Assembly (NCBI GenBank): GCA_016708345.1
Contig: JADJFX010000019.1
Span: 1 to 64,000, forward strand
Direction: 5' to 3'
DNA: 64,000 bases
DNA from: Candidatus Rhodoferax bjergmarkensis
Lineage (GTDB): Bacteria; Pseudomonadota; Gammaproteobacteria; Burkholderiales; Burkholderiaceae_C
Shown piece after piece: positions 1 to 7,220 of the stretch (positions within the stretch are counted from its first letter, which is position 1; every line of letters starts with the position of its first letter). A program made the translations under genes and the position numbers. The notes beneath the pieces are model-generated. The model did not search any database, was not told the origin of the DNA, and saw only the letters and a list, made by a program, of their open reading frames with translations.

Positions 1-844
1 GTTGTTTGTCGGTGATACCCGCCAAACGCCGCAAAATCCCCATTTTTCACATGGAAGCCGGTAACCGCTGTTTTGACCAGCGTGTGCCAGAGGAAACCAA
101 CCGGCGCATCGTCGACCACACGGCGGATGTCAATTTGACATACAGCACCATTGCACGTGATTACCTGCTGCGTGAAGGATTGCCGCCGGATTTGGTCATC
201 AAAACCGGCAGCCCGATGTTTGAGGTGCTGACGCATTACCGACCGCGTATTGATGCGTCTGAGGTGCTGGAGCGTTTGGGGTTGGAGGCGGGTGGCTATT
301 TCGTGGTCAGCGCGCACCGTGAAGAAAACATCGAGTCTGAGCAGTCGTTTACCAAGCTGGTGGCGGTGCTAAATGCCGTGGCCGAAGACCACAAACTGCC
401 CGTGATTGTGTCCACCCACCGCGCACACAAAAACGAATTGACGCCACGGGCGCGGTGTTCCACCCGCTGGTTCGATTGCTGAAACCGCTTGGGTTTCATG
501 ACTACAACAAGCTGCAACTCGCAGCCCGTGCAGTGTTGTCAGACAGCGGCACCATCAACGAAGAGTCGAGCATCATGAATTTTCCTGCTCTGAACCTGCG
601 CGAGGCGCATGAGCGGCCCGAGGGCATGGAAGAAGCTGCTGTGATGATGGTGGGGTTGGAGGTAGAGCGCGTGCGCCAAGCCTTGGCCATTTTGGCAATC
701 CAGCCGCGTGGAGCAGACCGGTCAGACCCGCACGGCGTTCGCCAAGTGGCCGACTACAGCATGCCTAACGTGTCCGACAAAGTGCTGCGCATCATTCACA
801 GCTATACCGACTATGTGAATCGGGTGATTTGGAAAAAGTATTAA
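1..844 (+). pseudogene. UDP-N-acetylglucosamine 2-epimerase family (FnlC/WbjD-like), 5'-truncated by window edge and frameshifted
   Basis: Coding frame is open from the left edge, so the true start lies outside the window. The N-terminal part (HMEAGNRCFDQRVPEETNR, then a SAHREEN segment) and the C-terminal part (ATGAVFHPLVRLLKPLGFHD, SDSGTINEESS, NLREAHERPEGMEE, ADYSMPNVSDKV) are collinear halves of one non-hydrolysing UDP-HexNAc 2-epimerase. The frames switch near position 420; adding one C in the run CCCACCGCGC restores a continuous protein, so a single-base deletion is the simplest cause. The enzyme normally makes UDP-N-acetyl-L-fucosamine for O-antigen or capsule, which fits the WbuB-like gene 4 nt downstream. 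It may be a real pseudogene or a sequencing error. Confidence 0.8.
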
Positions 845-848
845 ACAA

Positions 849-2039
849 ATGCGAATTGCGCTAATTGCGGACACGTTCCCGCCGCTGCGGACATCGGGTG
901 CAGTGCAGTTGCGGGATTTATCGCACGAGTTTGTTCGGCAAGGGCACGCACTGACGGCGATGCTGCCCACCGCTGATATAGGTACGCCTTGGTCGCTGGA
1001 AGACTTTGATGGGGTGCAGGTGCTGCGCTTGCGTGCGCCCAAAACCAAAGACATCAACTATGTGCAGCGCACAATCAATGAATTTTTGATGCCGTTTGCC
1101 ATGCTGCGCAACTTGCGCAAAAGTCCATTGGCAAATGAGCGTTGGGATGGCGTGGTGTGGTATGCCCCCAGCATCTTTTTAGGTCCCATCGCCAACGCGT
1201 TGAAAAATGCCAGTGGCTGCAAGGGCTACCTGATCATTCGCGACATCTTTCCCGAATGGGCTGCAGACATGGGCCTGATGGGGCGAGGTTTGCCATATAA
1301 GTTTTTCAAGGCGGTTGCCAATTACCAGTATTCAGTTGCGGACGTGATTGGCGTGCAGACACCAGGAAACGAAGCCTATTTTGATAATTGGCGGCAGCGG
1401 CCGGACGCCGACTACAGGTGCTGCAAAATTGGCTGGCCGATGCCCCATAGGGCTGTTCGATTGAAATTGCCAAAACGCCACTGGCCGGACGCAAGGTTTT
1501 TGTTTATGCAGGCAATATGGGGGTTGCCCAGGGCATGGGCATCCTGCTTGACCTGGCTGAAAAGCTGATTCATCGCACCGATGTCGGCTTTTTGTTCGTC
1601 GGTCGTGGCAGTGACGTCAAAAAAGTTGGCTGCAGACGCCCAAGCTCGAGGCCTGCAAAACGTACTGTTCCAAGACGAAATTCACCCCGACGAAATTCCC
1701 GGCCTGTACGCGCAATGCCAAGTCGGCTTGGTAGCCCTGGACCCCCGCCACAAATCACACAACATCCCCGGCAAGTTTCTGACCTACATGCAAAGCGGCC
1801 TGCCTGTACTGGCAAACATCAATGCAGGTAACGACTTGGCAGGCATCATCCGCCATGAAAACGTCGGGCGTGTCAGCGAAGACGGCAGCGCAGGTACCCT
1901 GGCACAGCTCGCCTTGGAGCTGATTGATAGCTTGGGTGTTGATGGCGGCTACCGTGCACGGTGCAGAGCCTTGTATTCAAGACTGTTTGCGCCTGAGACG
2001 GCTGTCAGGCAGATTGTGGCGGCGTTGAATAATGAATAA
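849..2039 (+). pseudogene. WbuB-like group 1 glycosyltransferase with broken frame
   Basis: A GT4-type glycosyltransferase: N-terminal MRIALIADTFPPLRTSGAVQ, middle LIIRDIFPEWAADMG, C-terminal GRGSDVKK, HNIPGKFLTYMQSGLPVLA and NAGNDLAGII. These are hallmarks of WbuB-like sugar transferases of O-antigen clusters. Three frames are needed to read it: 849 to about 1390, then about 1400-1620, then about 1620-2039. The second shift sits in a run of six A at 1619-1624 and is repaired by removing one A. In the middle frame there is also a TAG at 1448-1450. Together with the frameshifted epimerase upstream, either the cluster end is decaying or this part of the sequence has uncorrected indels. Confidence 0.8.
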
Positions 2040-2040
2040 A

Positions 2041-2090
2041 TAGGCACTTTGCGCACGTCTGGTGTGCGTAAGTAGCTCTTTTATTCATAG
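2041..2090. repeat. Degenerate copy of dispersed AGCTGC/TGCGCA repeat
   Basis: The inverted pair TTTGCGCAC...GTGTGCGTAAG is followed by AGTAGCTCTTTTATT. It resembles copies at 4578, 7171 and 15046, placed just after stop codons. Here it lies right after the glycosyltransferase stop. Confidence 0.5.
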
Positions 2091-2108
2091 CGGTATTATC
2101 CTGTCTGC

Positions 2109-2588
2109 TCATCTTGCCCGAGTAAATCCCGCCCGTTCCCAAGGCCAGATTTCCACGCCATAGCGGTTTTGAATCCTTTTCACCATCGCCTTGGACAAGT
2201 CATCGGTCAACTCGTTGACGAAGTAAGAACTGCGCAGTGCAAAGGGCTCCCGGCGCACGGCGTCTCGCTCATACGTCAACCCTTCATGCTGCTCCATCAG
2301 GCTGGCCCGCTCACGCAGCACCGCGCTTGAGTTAAACACCCAGTCGACAAAGTCGATTTCTTGCGCTGTCCAGTCGCACACGGGCGCGCTCAGGTAGTCT
2401 GTTGCCCAGTCCGGGCCATTGCGGTTGCTGGCATGCAGAAATAGTGCTGAGGACTGAGGACTCAGTGCTGAGTGGACATCCTGGAATCCCTGCTTGTTGT
2501 GGCTGATGCGGCCTTCTTCCAGGCTGTCAATCAGTTCGTCAAACTCCTCTTCTCTCCCGGGAGGTTTCCTTTTTTCGTTCTTTCTCAT
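2109..2588 (-). CDS. Hypothetical protein whose C-terminal tail recurs twice nearby
   Basis: A 159-residue protein, charged at the N-terminus, with no family I recognise. Its last ~55 residues (LTYERDAVRREPFALRSSYF, then VELTDD-like, then RYGVEIWPWERAGFTRAR) recur as degenerate DNA copies at 3339-3433 and 5238-5405, both on the same strand and without their own N-termini. The start at 2588 faces the MazF-type module across 46 bp that contain a palindrome, so both may share a control region. It may be coding or the longest survivor of a repeated gene tail. Confidence 0.45.
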   Translation of the reverse strand: MRKNEKRKPPGREEEFDELIDSLEEGRISHNKQGFQDVHSALSPQSSALFLHASNRNGPDWATDYLSAPVCDWTAQEIDFVDWVFNSSAVLRERASLMEQHEGLTYERDAVRREPFALRSSYFVNELTDDLSKAMVKRIQNRYGVEIWPWERAGFTRAR

Positions 2589-2592
2589 GCAT

Positions 2593-2604
2593 CAGTATAT
2601 ACTG
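2593..2604. promoter_or_regulatory. Palindrome CAGTATATACTG, candidate operator of the mazF-type module
   Basis: Perfect 12-bp palindrome between the divergent starts at 2588 (minus) and 2635 (plus). TA antitoxins commonly repress their own operon by binding such sites. The function here is inferred from position only. Confidence 0.4.
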
Positions 2605-2634
2605 TCACTTTCAGATCAATGATAGGGTGACATC

Positions 2635-2880
2635 ATGACGGCAAGAGTTTTATTCAGCATAAACGACGAGATCATGGCCATGTTTCGCTCCGTTGTGCCA
2701 GCGCGCGAGCGTAGTAAGACGATTGAGAGATTTATGCAAGAGGAGGTCGAGCGCCGTGAGACGCAACGTGACCAGCGGATCGAGCAGCTTGCCAAGATGG
2801 TTGAAACCGACCCTGCCTATGCAGAGGTTCGCTCGGTCTCCGAGACTGTTGATGCCGTCGCGGGTGAGGCTGTTGAATGA
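2635..2880 (+). CDS. Antitoxin of MazEF-type module
   Basis: An 81-residue protein with an N-terminal beta-strand/helix (TARVLFSINDEIMAMFR, then RSKTIERFMQEEVERRE), like ribbon-helix-helix antitoxins, and an acidic, probably unstructured C-terminus. It ends 4 nt into the MazF-type gene (ATGA overlap), the usual translational coupling of antitoxin and toxin. It should bind DNA as a dimer and neutralise the downstream endoribonuclease. The family assignment rests on size, fold pattern and partner rather than a diagnostic motif. Confidence 0.75.
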   Translation: MTARVLFSINDEIMAMFRSVVPARERSKTIERFMQEEVERRETQRDQRIEQLAKMVETDPAYAEVRSVSETVDAVAGEAVE

Positions 2881-3239
2881 GTGAGAGCATCAAGCGGGGC
2901 GACATCTATATTGTTGACTTTGACCCGCCCAAGGGCGAGGAATTCAAAGTTGGCTCAGAGATTTTGAAGCGACGCCCGGCGGTGGTCATGAGCCACAATG
3001 CCATCAATCGTGCCAGGCGCACAGTCATGGTGGTGCCGTTGTCAAGCTCACCCAAACCGGTTGAAATATTTGCGGTGTCCGTGCCATCGGCTGGCACGAA
3101 TTCAGTGGCAGTGTGTGATCAGGTGACCACCATCAACAAAGCCACCCGGATACTCAATCGCGTTGGAGCCATGTCTCCGCATGACTTCAAGCTGGTTGAA
3201 AACGGCGTGAAAGAAGCGCTCGGGTTCGCCGTGAATTAA
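2877..3239 (+). CDS. MazF/PemK-type endoribonuclease toxin
   Basis: 120 residues, the usual MazF length. The N-terminal RGDIYIVDFDPPKGEE (R7-E22), RRPAVVMSHN (R32-N41) and TVMVVPLSS (T49-S57) are the PemK/MazF signature segments; the conserved Arg and Ser/Thr of the active site correspond to R33 and the T49/S56 area. MazF cleaves single-stranded mRNA at short motifs and stops translation. It overlaps its antitoxin gene by 4 nt and so is the second gene of a two-gene operon. First of five consecutive TA modules. Confidence 0.9.
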   Translation: MSESIKRGDIYIVDFDPPKGEEFKVGSEILKRRPAVVMSHNAINRARRTVMVVPLSSSPKPVEIFAVSVPSAGTNSVAVCDQVTTINKATRILNRVGAMSPHDFKLVENGVKEALGFAVN

Positions 3240-3270
3240 TCGGCATCAAAGTACAAGTTATCAGGTTTTT

Positions 3271-3325
3271 TGGCCCATAGCGCTCGTCTAGTGTGCCCTG
3301 GAAGCTCTGTCTTTTATAGCAATCT
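3271..3325. repeat. Possible degenerate copy of the dispersed repeat
   Basis: CCCATAGCGCTCGTCTAGTG and CTTTTATAGCAATC loosely follow the layout of the AGCTGC/TGCGCA family. The match is weak. Confidence 0.3.
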
Positions 3326-3338
3326 CGTCCTGCTCGCT

Positions 3339-3433
3339 TATTTAGATCGCGTAAATTCTGCACGTTTCAACTCCGCGACAAGGTAAGAACTGCGCAGGCC
3401 AAAGAGCCGTCGGCTCGCAGCGTCTCTCTCTTT
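3339..3433 (-). pseudogene. Remnant of the 2109-2588 gene tail (internally deleted)
   Basis: Read on the minus strand this encodes KERDAASRRLFGLRSSYLVAEL followed directly by an EFTRSK-like end. It parallels the C-terminus of the 2109-2588 protein but lacks the middle TDDLSKAMVKRIQNRYG part. It has no N-terminal half or start region. It lies between the MazF-type and FitAB-type modules. Confidence 0.6.
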
Positions 3434-3493
3434 GGTCGTTTGACTGCAAATGCATTGCCGATGCATCGCAGATTGACAGTGATACTCATATTT

Positions 3494-3507
3494 GATATCG
3501 TGATATC
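3494..3507. promoter_or_regulatory. GATATC-GT-GATATC inverted repeat, candidate FitA operator
   Basis: Two GATATC half-sites 2 bp apart, about 27 bp before the antitoxin start. FitA-type ribbon-helix-helix proteins bind inverted repeats in their own promoter. Assignment is by position. Confidence 0.4.
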
Positions 3508-3533
3508 GAAATAGTCTGGTTGAAAGGTATGCC

Positions 3534-3782
3534 ATGGCGCAAGTCATCGTTCGAAACATAGAAGCTGAAGTCAAGGCCGGGCTCAAGCAGCGGGCCACAC
3601 TGCATGGCTGGAGCATGGAGGAAGAAGTGCGCCAGATTTTGCGCAACGCGGTCAGCCAGGATGCGCAACCGGTGGCAAGACTTGGCAGTCGTATTGCAAC
3701 GCGTTTTGCGGGTATTGGTTTGAATGAACAGCTGCCAGAACTGCATCAGCAAGTCACTGCGCCCATGGGTTTTGGCGAATGA
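3534..3782 (+). CDS. FitA-type ribbon-helix-helix antitoxin
   Basis: 82 residues. The start MAQVIVRNIEAEVKAGLKQR followed by HGWSMEEEVRQILRNAV is the Arc/FitA (StbC) DNA-binding pattern: beta-strand with VIVRN, then two helices. The C-terminal tail is the part expected to occupy the PIN toxin active site. The stop overlaps the next start (ATGA at 3779). Confidence 0.85.
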   Translation: MAQVIVRNIEAEVKAGLKQRATLHGWSMEEEVRQILRNAVSQDAQPVARLGSRIATRFAGIGLNEQLPELHQQVTAPMGFGE

Positions 3783-4201
3783 TTATTTTGGATACCAATA
3801 TCGTGTCGGCTCTAATGCAACAGCAACCGGATTCGCAGGTGGTGGACTGGCTTGATCGCCAGCCTTCTGAATCCATCTGGATCAGCTCTATCACACTCTT
3901 CGAAGGCCGCTACGGGCTCGCGCTGCTGCCGGATGGGCGGCGCAAGACTTTACTTCAAGAAAGCTTTGAAGCGTTGATAGGGCAAGACCTGCAAAGCCGC
4001 ATCGCCCATTTTGATGTGACGGCAGCAAATCAGGCCGCTGAGTTGGCCGCGCAACGCAAAGCGCGCGGTCGCCCTGTGGACATGCGCGACACCTTCATTG
4101 CCGGGATCGCCCTTGCGCGACGCGCCACGCTGGCCACCCGCAATGTCAAACATTTTGACGACTTGACTACCCCAGTAGTAAACCCGTGGGCACTGGAATG
4201 A
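3779..4201 (+). CDS. FitB/VapC-type PIN-domain toxin
   Basis: 140 residues, a full PIN domain. Acidic metal ligands visible: D5 in ILDTN, E42 in LFEGRYG, D101/D104 in VDMRDTFIAG, and the C-terminal ATRNVKHFDDL. The spacing is that of FitB-like VapC RNases, which cut tRNA or rRNA with Mg2+. It is coupled to the FitA-like gene. The downstream VanZ-like gene begins inside its stop codon (ATGA), so three genes may be co-transcribed. Confidence 0.9.
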   Translation: MIILDTNIVSALMQQQPDSQVVDWLDRQPSESIWISSITLFEGRYGLALLPDGRRKTLLQESFEALIGQDLQSRIAHFDVTAANQAAELAAQRKARGRPVDMRDTFIAGIALARRATLATRNVKHFDDLTTPVVNPWALE

Positions 4202-4581
4202 CCGCAGCTGGGCCGGGTAAAGATGGAGCGGGAGTTTGGGCGGGGGCTTTTGTGGTCTGCGCGCTAGCGGTATTGGTTTTGGCACTGATGTCTGCGCCAC
4301 CCCCTGTGATCACCACCGGGTGGGACAAGTCCAACCATTTACTGGCCTTTGGGGCAATGACGTGGCTGGGTTGCAAAGCTTTCCCGCAACGCAGCGTGCC
4401 GTTGCTGCTGGGTTTGTTGGCCTACGGCGCGCTGATCGAAATTTTGCAGTCTTTCACCCCCAACCGATCAGCAGAGTGGGTGGACCTTTTGGCCGATTGT
4501 TTTGGTATTGCCCTTGGATGGCTGTTGAATTGGGAAAATAGCGGGAAGGTGCGGCAGATGGTTAAAAATTTGAGTAAATAG
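4198..4581 (+). CDS. VanZ-like small membrane protein
   Basis: About 127 residues starting at ATG 4198, which overlaps the FitB-like stop; an upstream GTG at 4186 is possible. Hydrophobic segments: VWAGAFVVCALAVLVLALM, an LLAFGAMTWLG segment, LLLGLLAYGALIEILQSF, and FGIALGWLL. The pattern WDKSNHLLAFG, ..IEILQSFTPNRSAEWVDLLAD is typical of the VanZ family. The biochemical role of most VanZ proteins is unknown. It is the only non-TA gene inside the TA island, coupled to a toxin gene, perhaps accidentally. Confidence 0.75.
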   Translation: MTAAGPGKDGAGVWAGAFVVCALAVLVLALMSAPPPVITTGWDKSNHLLAFGAMTWLGCKAFPQRSVPLLLGLLAYGALIEILQSFTPNRSAEWVDLLADCFGIALGWLLNWENSGKVRQMVKNLSK

Positions 4582-4630
4582 GCTTGTAGCGCACGTCTGG
4601 AAAGCACGAATAGCTCTTTTATTTGTAGCA
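4578..4630. repeat. Degenerate copy of dispersed repeat after the VanZ-like gene
   Basis: GTAGCGCACGTCTGGAAAGC followed by AATAGCTCTTTTATTTGTAG. Closely similar in layout to the copy at 2041-2090. Confidence 0.5.
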
Positions 4631-4761
4631 TACCAAGTGTAAGATTCAGGTGGCTGATGACCCAAGCGCTGCGAACGGCGCGGCGCAATAACTCGATCAG
4701 GCAGTTTCAAGGCTGGTAGACTGTTCCAAGAGCATGATTTGCATCGAGAAGGAGGTTTTTC

Positions 4762-4953
4762 ATGAACGCACTTTTATCGTCCCTGGTGTCTGAATTTGAG
4801 ACTAAAGACAAAGAGGCAAACTACACGGAATGGCTCAAGCGAAAAATTGACATTTCGCGCAAGAGCACGAAGCCGCTGATTTCTCATGATCAAGTGATGG
4901 CCGAGGCTCGGCGCGTTATCGAAACCAAAAGAAAGAAGCATGCTGTCGGTTAA
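4762..4953 (+). CDS. Short antitoxin of RelBE/ParDE-type module
   Basis: 63 residues with a strong ribosome-binding site (AAGGAGG at 4750-4756). Sequence SEFETKDKEANYTEWLKRKI and HDQVMAEARRVIETKRKK matches short antitoxins paired with ParE/RelE toxins: an N-terminal amphipathic part and a VMAEARRVIE helix. It overlaps the toxin gene by 14 nt. Confidence 0.75.
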   Translation: MNALLSSLVSEFETKDKEANYTEWLKRKIDISRKSTKPLISHDQVMAEARRVIETKRKKHAVG

Positions 4954-5218
4954 GTGGCGCGACGAGGCCAAGGTAGATTTATTGGAAATCATGGGGTTTA
5001 TTGCTGAGCGCAACGAGCAGGCAGCATACGATTTGCAGGAGCGGATCGAGCGCTCTTTGGAGCATCTCCCAGAGCATCCCTATCTTTATAAGCCAAGTCT
5101 TCGCGTTGCAGGAACACGGGAAATTGTGGTTCATCCAAACTACATCGTTTTCTACGAGGTAACGGATGTAATCGAAATTCTGGCGATTGTTCATGCGCGT
5201 GAAGACTTTCCCGGGTAA
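4940..5218 (+). CDS. RelE/ParE-family toxin
   Basis: 92 residues. VKWRDEAKVDLLEIMGFIAE, then RIERSLEHLPEHPYLYKPS, then GTREIVVHPNYIVFYEV and ILAIVHAREDFPG is the plasmid-stabilisation ParE/RelE fold signature. Whether it targets gyrase (ParE) or ribosome-bound mRNA (RelE) cannot be told from the sequence. Third module of the island. Confidence 0.9.
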   Translation: MLSVKWRDEAKVDLLEIMGFIAERNEQAAYDLQERIERSLEHLPEHPYLYKPSLRVAGTREIVVHPNYIVFYEVTDVIEILAIVHAREDFPG

Positions 5219-5237
5219 CCGCGGTCAATCGTTCATT

Positions 5238-5405
5238 TTGACCGAGTAAATACTGCTCGTTCCCAAGGCCAGATTTCCACCCCATAGCGGATTTGAATCC
5301 TTTTCACCCTCGCTAAGGACAAGTCATCAGTCAACTCGTTGACGAAGTAAGAACTGCGCAGGGCAAAGGGTTCCCGGCACACAGCGTCTCGCTCATACGT
5401 CAACT
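5238..5405 (-). pseudogene. Second remnant of the 2109-2588 gene tail
   Basis: About 168 bp with a high match to 2113-2280: minus strand encodes LTYERDAVCREPFALRSSYF then an ELTDDLS-like stretch and RYGVEIWPWERAVFTRSK. The upstream half of the gene is missing and different DNA begins at 5406. It follows the RelE/ParE toxin stop by about 20 nt. Confidence 0.7.
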
Positions 5406-5406
5406 G

Positions 5407-5649
5407 TTATTTGTCTGAAAAACATACAACATTTGGGATAAATAGAATTTTGTCGTTAATACCCGATGCCCCGAGCCGACTCACCCCATATGCTTGGTGC
5501 CAATGTGCTGGTGAATCTGTGGCTTCTTTCAAATAGCTTTTCATGGCGCTTTGGGTGTCGCCCGTCAGCAGGCTGATGTCGCCCAGCACTGATCGGGCGC
5601 GGTTGATCGCAATCGTGCGCTGGCTCTTATTGGTCAGGTACCCAAACAA
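5407..5649 (-). pseudogene. Fragment of an unrecognised gene
   Basis: An 80-codon open frame. The stretch NRARSVLGDISLLTGDTQSA and MKSYLKEATDSP has the look of a TPR-like helix pair and is not seen elsewhere in the window. It has no clear start site or partner and sits between a gene-tail remnant and the next TA module, so a leftover fragment is more likely than an intact gene. The rest of 5650-5710 holds only the promoter region of the next module. Confidence 0.3.
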
Positions 5650-5710
5650 TCGCTTTTATGATCATATTTTGATATACATTTATAGAATGTAGATTTAACC
5701 GGAGTCCATC

Positions 5711-5953
5711 ATGCAAGTTTCAAAATGGGGCAATTCATTGGCGGTGCGCTTCCCGGCTGGTTTGGTGCAAGCGCTTGACCTGAAAGAAGGTGAGGAAATT
5801 GACCTGCACTTGGTTGGCAGCCGGTCTTTTGAAGTTGCCAAGAAACCCACAGTGACGGCACTGCTTGAGCGCCTGCACCAGTATCGTGGGCGCCTGCCAG
5901 CAGATTTCCATTTTGACCGGCTACAGGCCAACGAAAGAGACGACGCGCTGTGA
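5711..5953 (+). CDS. AbrB/MazE-type antitoxin (VapB)
   Basis: 80 residues. QVSKWGNSLAVRFPAGLVQA followed by LDLKEGEEIDLHLVG is the classic swapped-hairpin AbrB/MazE domain; the C-terminal LLERLHQYRGRLPADFHFDR is the toxin-wrapping tail of VapB antitoxins. A GGAG sits 10 nt before the ATG, and AT-rich DNA with TGATCATATTTTGATATA precedes it. Overlaps the toxin gene by 4 nt. Confidence 0.9.
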   Translation: MQVSKWGNSLAVRFPAGLVQALDLKEGEEIDLHLVGSRSFEVAKKPTVTALLERLHQYRGRLPADFHFDRLQANERDDAL

Positions 5954-6351
5954 GCAAGCCTTTTGTCGACAGCAACATTGTTTTATACCTTTTGTCTGGC
6001 GACGTGGCCAAGGCCGACCGGGCGCAAGCCCTGTTGGCAGCAGGCGCCATCATCAGCGTCCAAGTTTTGAATGAAGTGACCTCGGTATGCCTGCGTAAGC
6101 TCAAAATGCCGTGGCCTGAGATTGATGATGTGCTAACAGCCGTCAAAGCCGCATGCGAAGTGATCCCCTTGACAGTTGCTTCGCATGAAAAAGCCGTTGC
6201 GCTGACCAAGCGCTATCAGTTTTCTTTTTATGATGCCAATATTGTGGCTTGTGCGCTTGTGTCTGGTGCCTCCCAGCTGCTAACTGAGGATATGCAGCAC
6301 GGCTTGCAGATTGACGGCTTGGTACTTAAAAACCCTTTCAAAAATCTATAG
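5950..6351 (+). CDS. VapC PIN-domain toxin (AbrB-partnered)
   Basis: 133 residues, GTG start overlapping the antitoxin stop (GTGA). PIN ligands: D7 in FVDSN, E42 in VLNEVTSV, and SFYDANIVACAL plus LLTEDMQHG in the C-terminal half. This subfamily is usually paired with AbrB-type antitoxins, as here. Predicted Mg2+-dependent RNase. Fourth module. Confidence 0.9.
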   Translation: MSKPFVDSNIVLYLLSGDVAKADRAQALLAAGAIISVQVLNEVTSVCLRKLKMPWPEIDDVLTAVKAACEVIPLTVASHEKAVALTKRYQFSFYDANIVACALVSGASQLLTEDMQHGLQIDGLVLKNPFKNL

Positions 6352-6476
6352 CAATTGGTGCTACAGATTGCGGCAAGTTCAGGTAATTGGGGTCACCAGA
6401 TCGAACTTGGTCGTGCGCTAGGCGCGATAAATTCGAAAATGCCGTCGTTGCGATGGGCGGGTCAACTGCCTAATTG

Positions 6477-6493
6477 TGCATGCATAATGCATC
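6477..6493. promoter_or_regulatory. TGCATGCATAATGCAT inverted repeat, candidate operator
   Basis: ATGCAT half-sites either side of the centre, about 28-44 bp before the antitoxin start at 6521. The same DNA could supply a -10 hexamer (CATAAT). Positional inference only; the remaining gap 6352-6476 shows nothing else recognisable. Confidence 0.4.
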
Positions 6494-6520
6494 CACACTA
6501 ACTCTTTAGAGAGGTTCGTC

Positions 6521-6766
6521 ATGCCGTCTTTACAAATCCGTCAAATGCCCGTTGACATTTACAACGCTCTAGCGTTCAGGGCAGCTTTGGCACACCGTAG
6601 CCTGACCCAGCAAACTCTGGCAGAGCTAAGCGTTGCGGTAGGTTGTAACGGCAAGCAGCGCCGCCTGCAGGTGTTGCAAAAAATCAAACAACGCCAGGCT
6701 CAGCAGGCCTTGACTGTAGCCATGCCCGATCTCCAAGAGTTTGTGCGCCAAGACCGTGAGCGTTAA
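6521..6766 (+). CDS. FitA/StbC-type ribbon-helix-helix antitoxin
   Basis: 81 residues. MPSLQIRQMPVDIYNALAFR followed by AHRSLTQQTLAELSVAV is the RHH pattern with a short N-terminal strand and two helices. The C-terminal half is rich in Gln/Arg and probably flexible. A GAGAGG sits 9-10 nt before the ATG. The toxin gene begins 5 nt after its stop. Confidence 0.8.
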   Translation: MPSLQIRQMPVDIYNALAFRAALAHRSLTQQTLAELSVAVGCNGKQRRLQVLQKIKQRQAQQALTVAMPDLQEFVRQDRER

Positions 6767-6771
6767 AACCC

Positions 6772-7170
6772 ATGCGTTTGGTACTTGACACCTCTGCCGC
6801 AGCGAATATTGTTCTGGGCACGGATGATGGGGTGCGGCTTGCTGGTGTAGTTGAACAGGCAGATTGGGTTATTGCACCTGGCTTGTTTCACAGTGAGCTG
6901 GGCAACACACTCTGGAAAACCGTACGTTTTGGCAGTTTGTCACAGGATGCGGCTGTTGACCTGTATGACGATGCCGTGGCGTTGGTTGATGAGTTTGTGG
7001 CCGATCAACCCCTTGTTATCCAGGCCATGACTGCCGCCCTGCAGCATGGCCACCCTGTCTATGACATGATTTTTGTCGCACTGGCGCAGCGCTATGGTTG
7101 CAAGCTGCTCACCATCGATAAAAAACTACAGGCTTTGCTGCCGCGCATTGACCCGGCGTTGTGTGTTTAG
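6772..7170 (+). CDS. PIN-domain toxin (VapC-like)
   Basis: 132 residues. D6 in LVLDTSAAANIVL, the acidic residue in LFHSELGNTLW, the HPVYDMIFVALAQRYG motif and the terminal LLTIDKKLQ form the PIN active-site pattern. It differs in sequence from the two other PIN toxins of the island, so it did not arise by recent local duplication. Fifth module. Confidence 0.88.
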   Translation: MRLVLDTSAAANIVLGTDDGVRLAGVVEQADWVIAPGLFHSELGNTLWKTVRFGSLSQDAAVDLYDDAVALVDEFVADQPLVIQAMTAALQHGHPVYDMIFVALAQRYGCKLLTIDKKLQALLPRIDPALCV

Positions 7171-7206
7171 TGGTGTGTGTAAGCAGCTCTTTTTTTAGCA
7201 ATTTCT
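7171..7206. repeat. Degenerate copy of dispersed repeat
   Basis: GTGTGTGTAAGCAGCTC followed by TTTTTTTAGCAATTTC, directly after a toxin stop codon. Same layout as copies at 2041 and 4578. Confidence 0.45.
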
Positions 7207-7220
7207 TCCTGTCCCTGTCT

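Noticed and set aside
2693..2884. Second frame inside the mazF-type antitoxin gene
   Set aside because: Shadow; the antitoxin frame overlaps the toxin start in the usual way.
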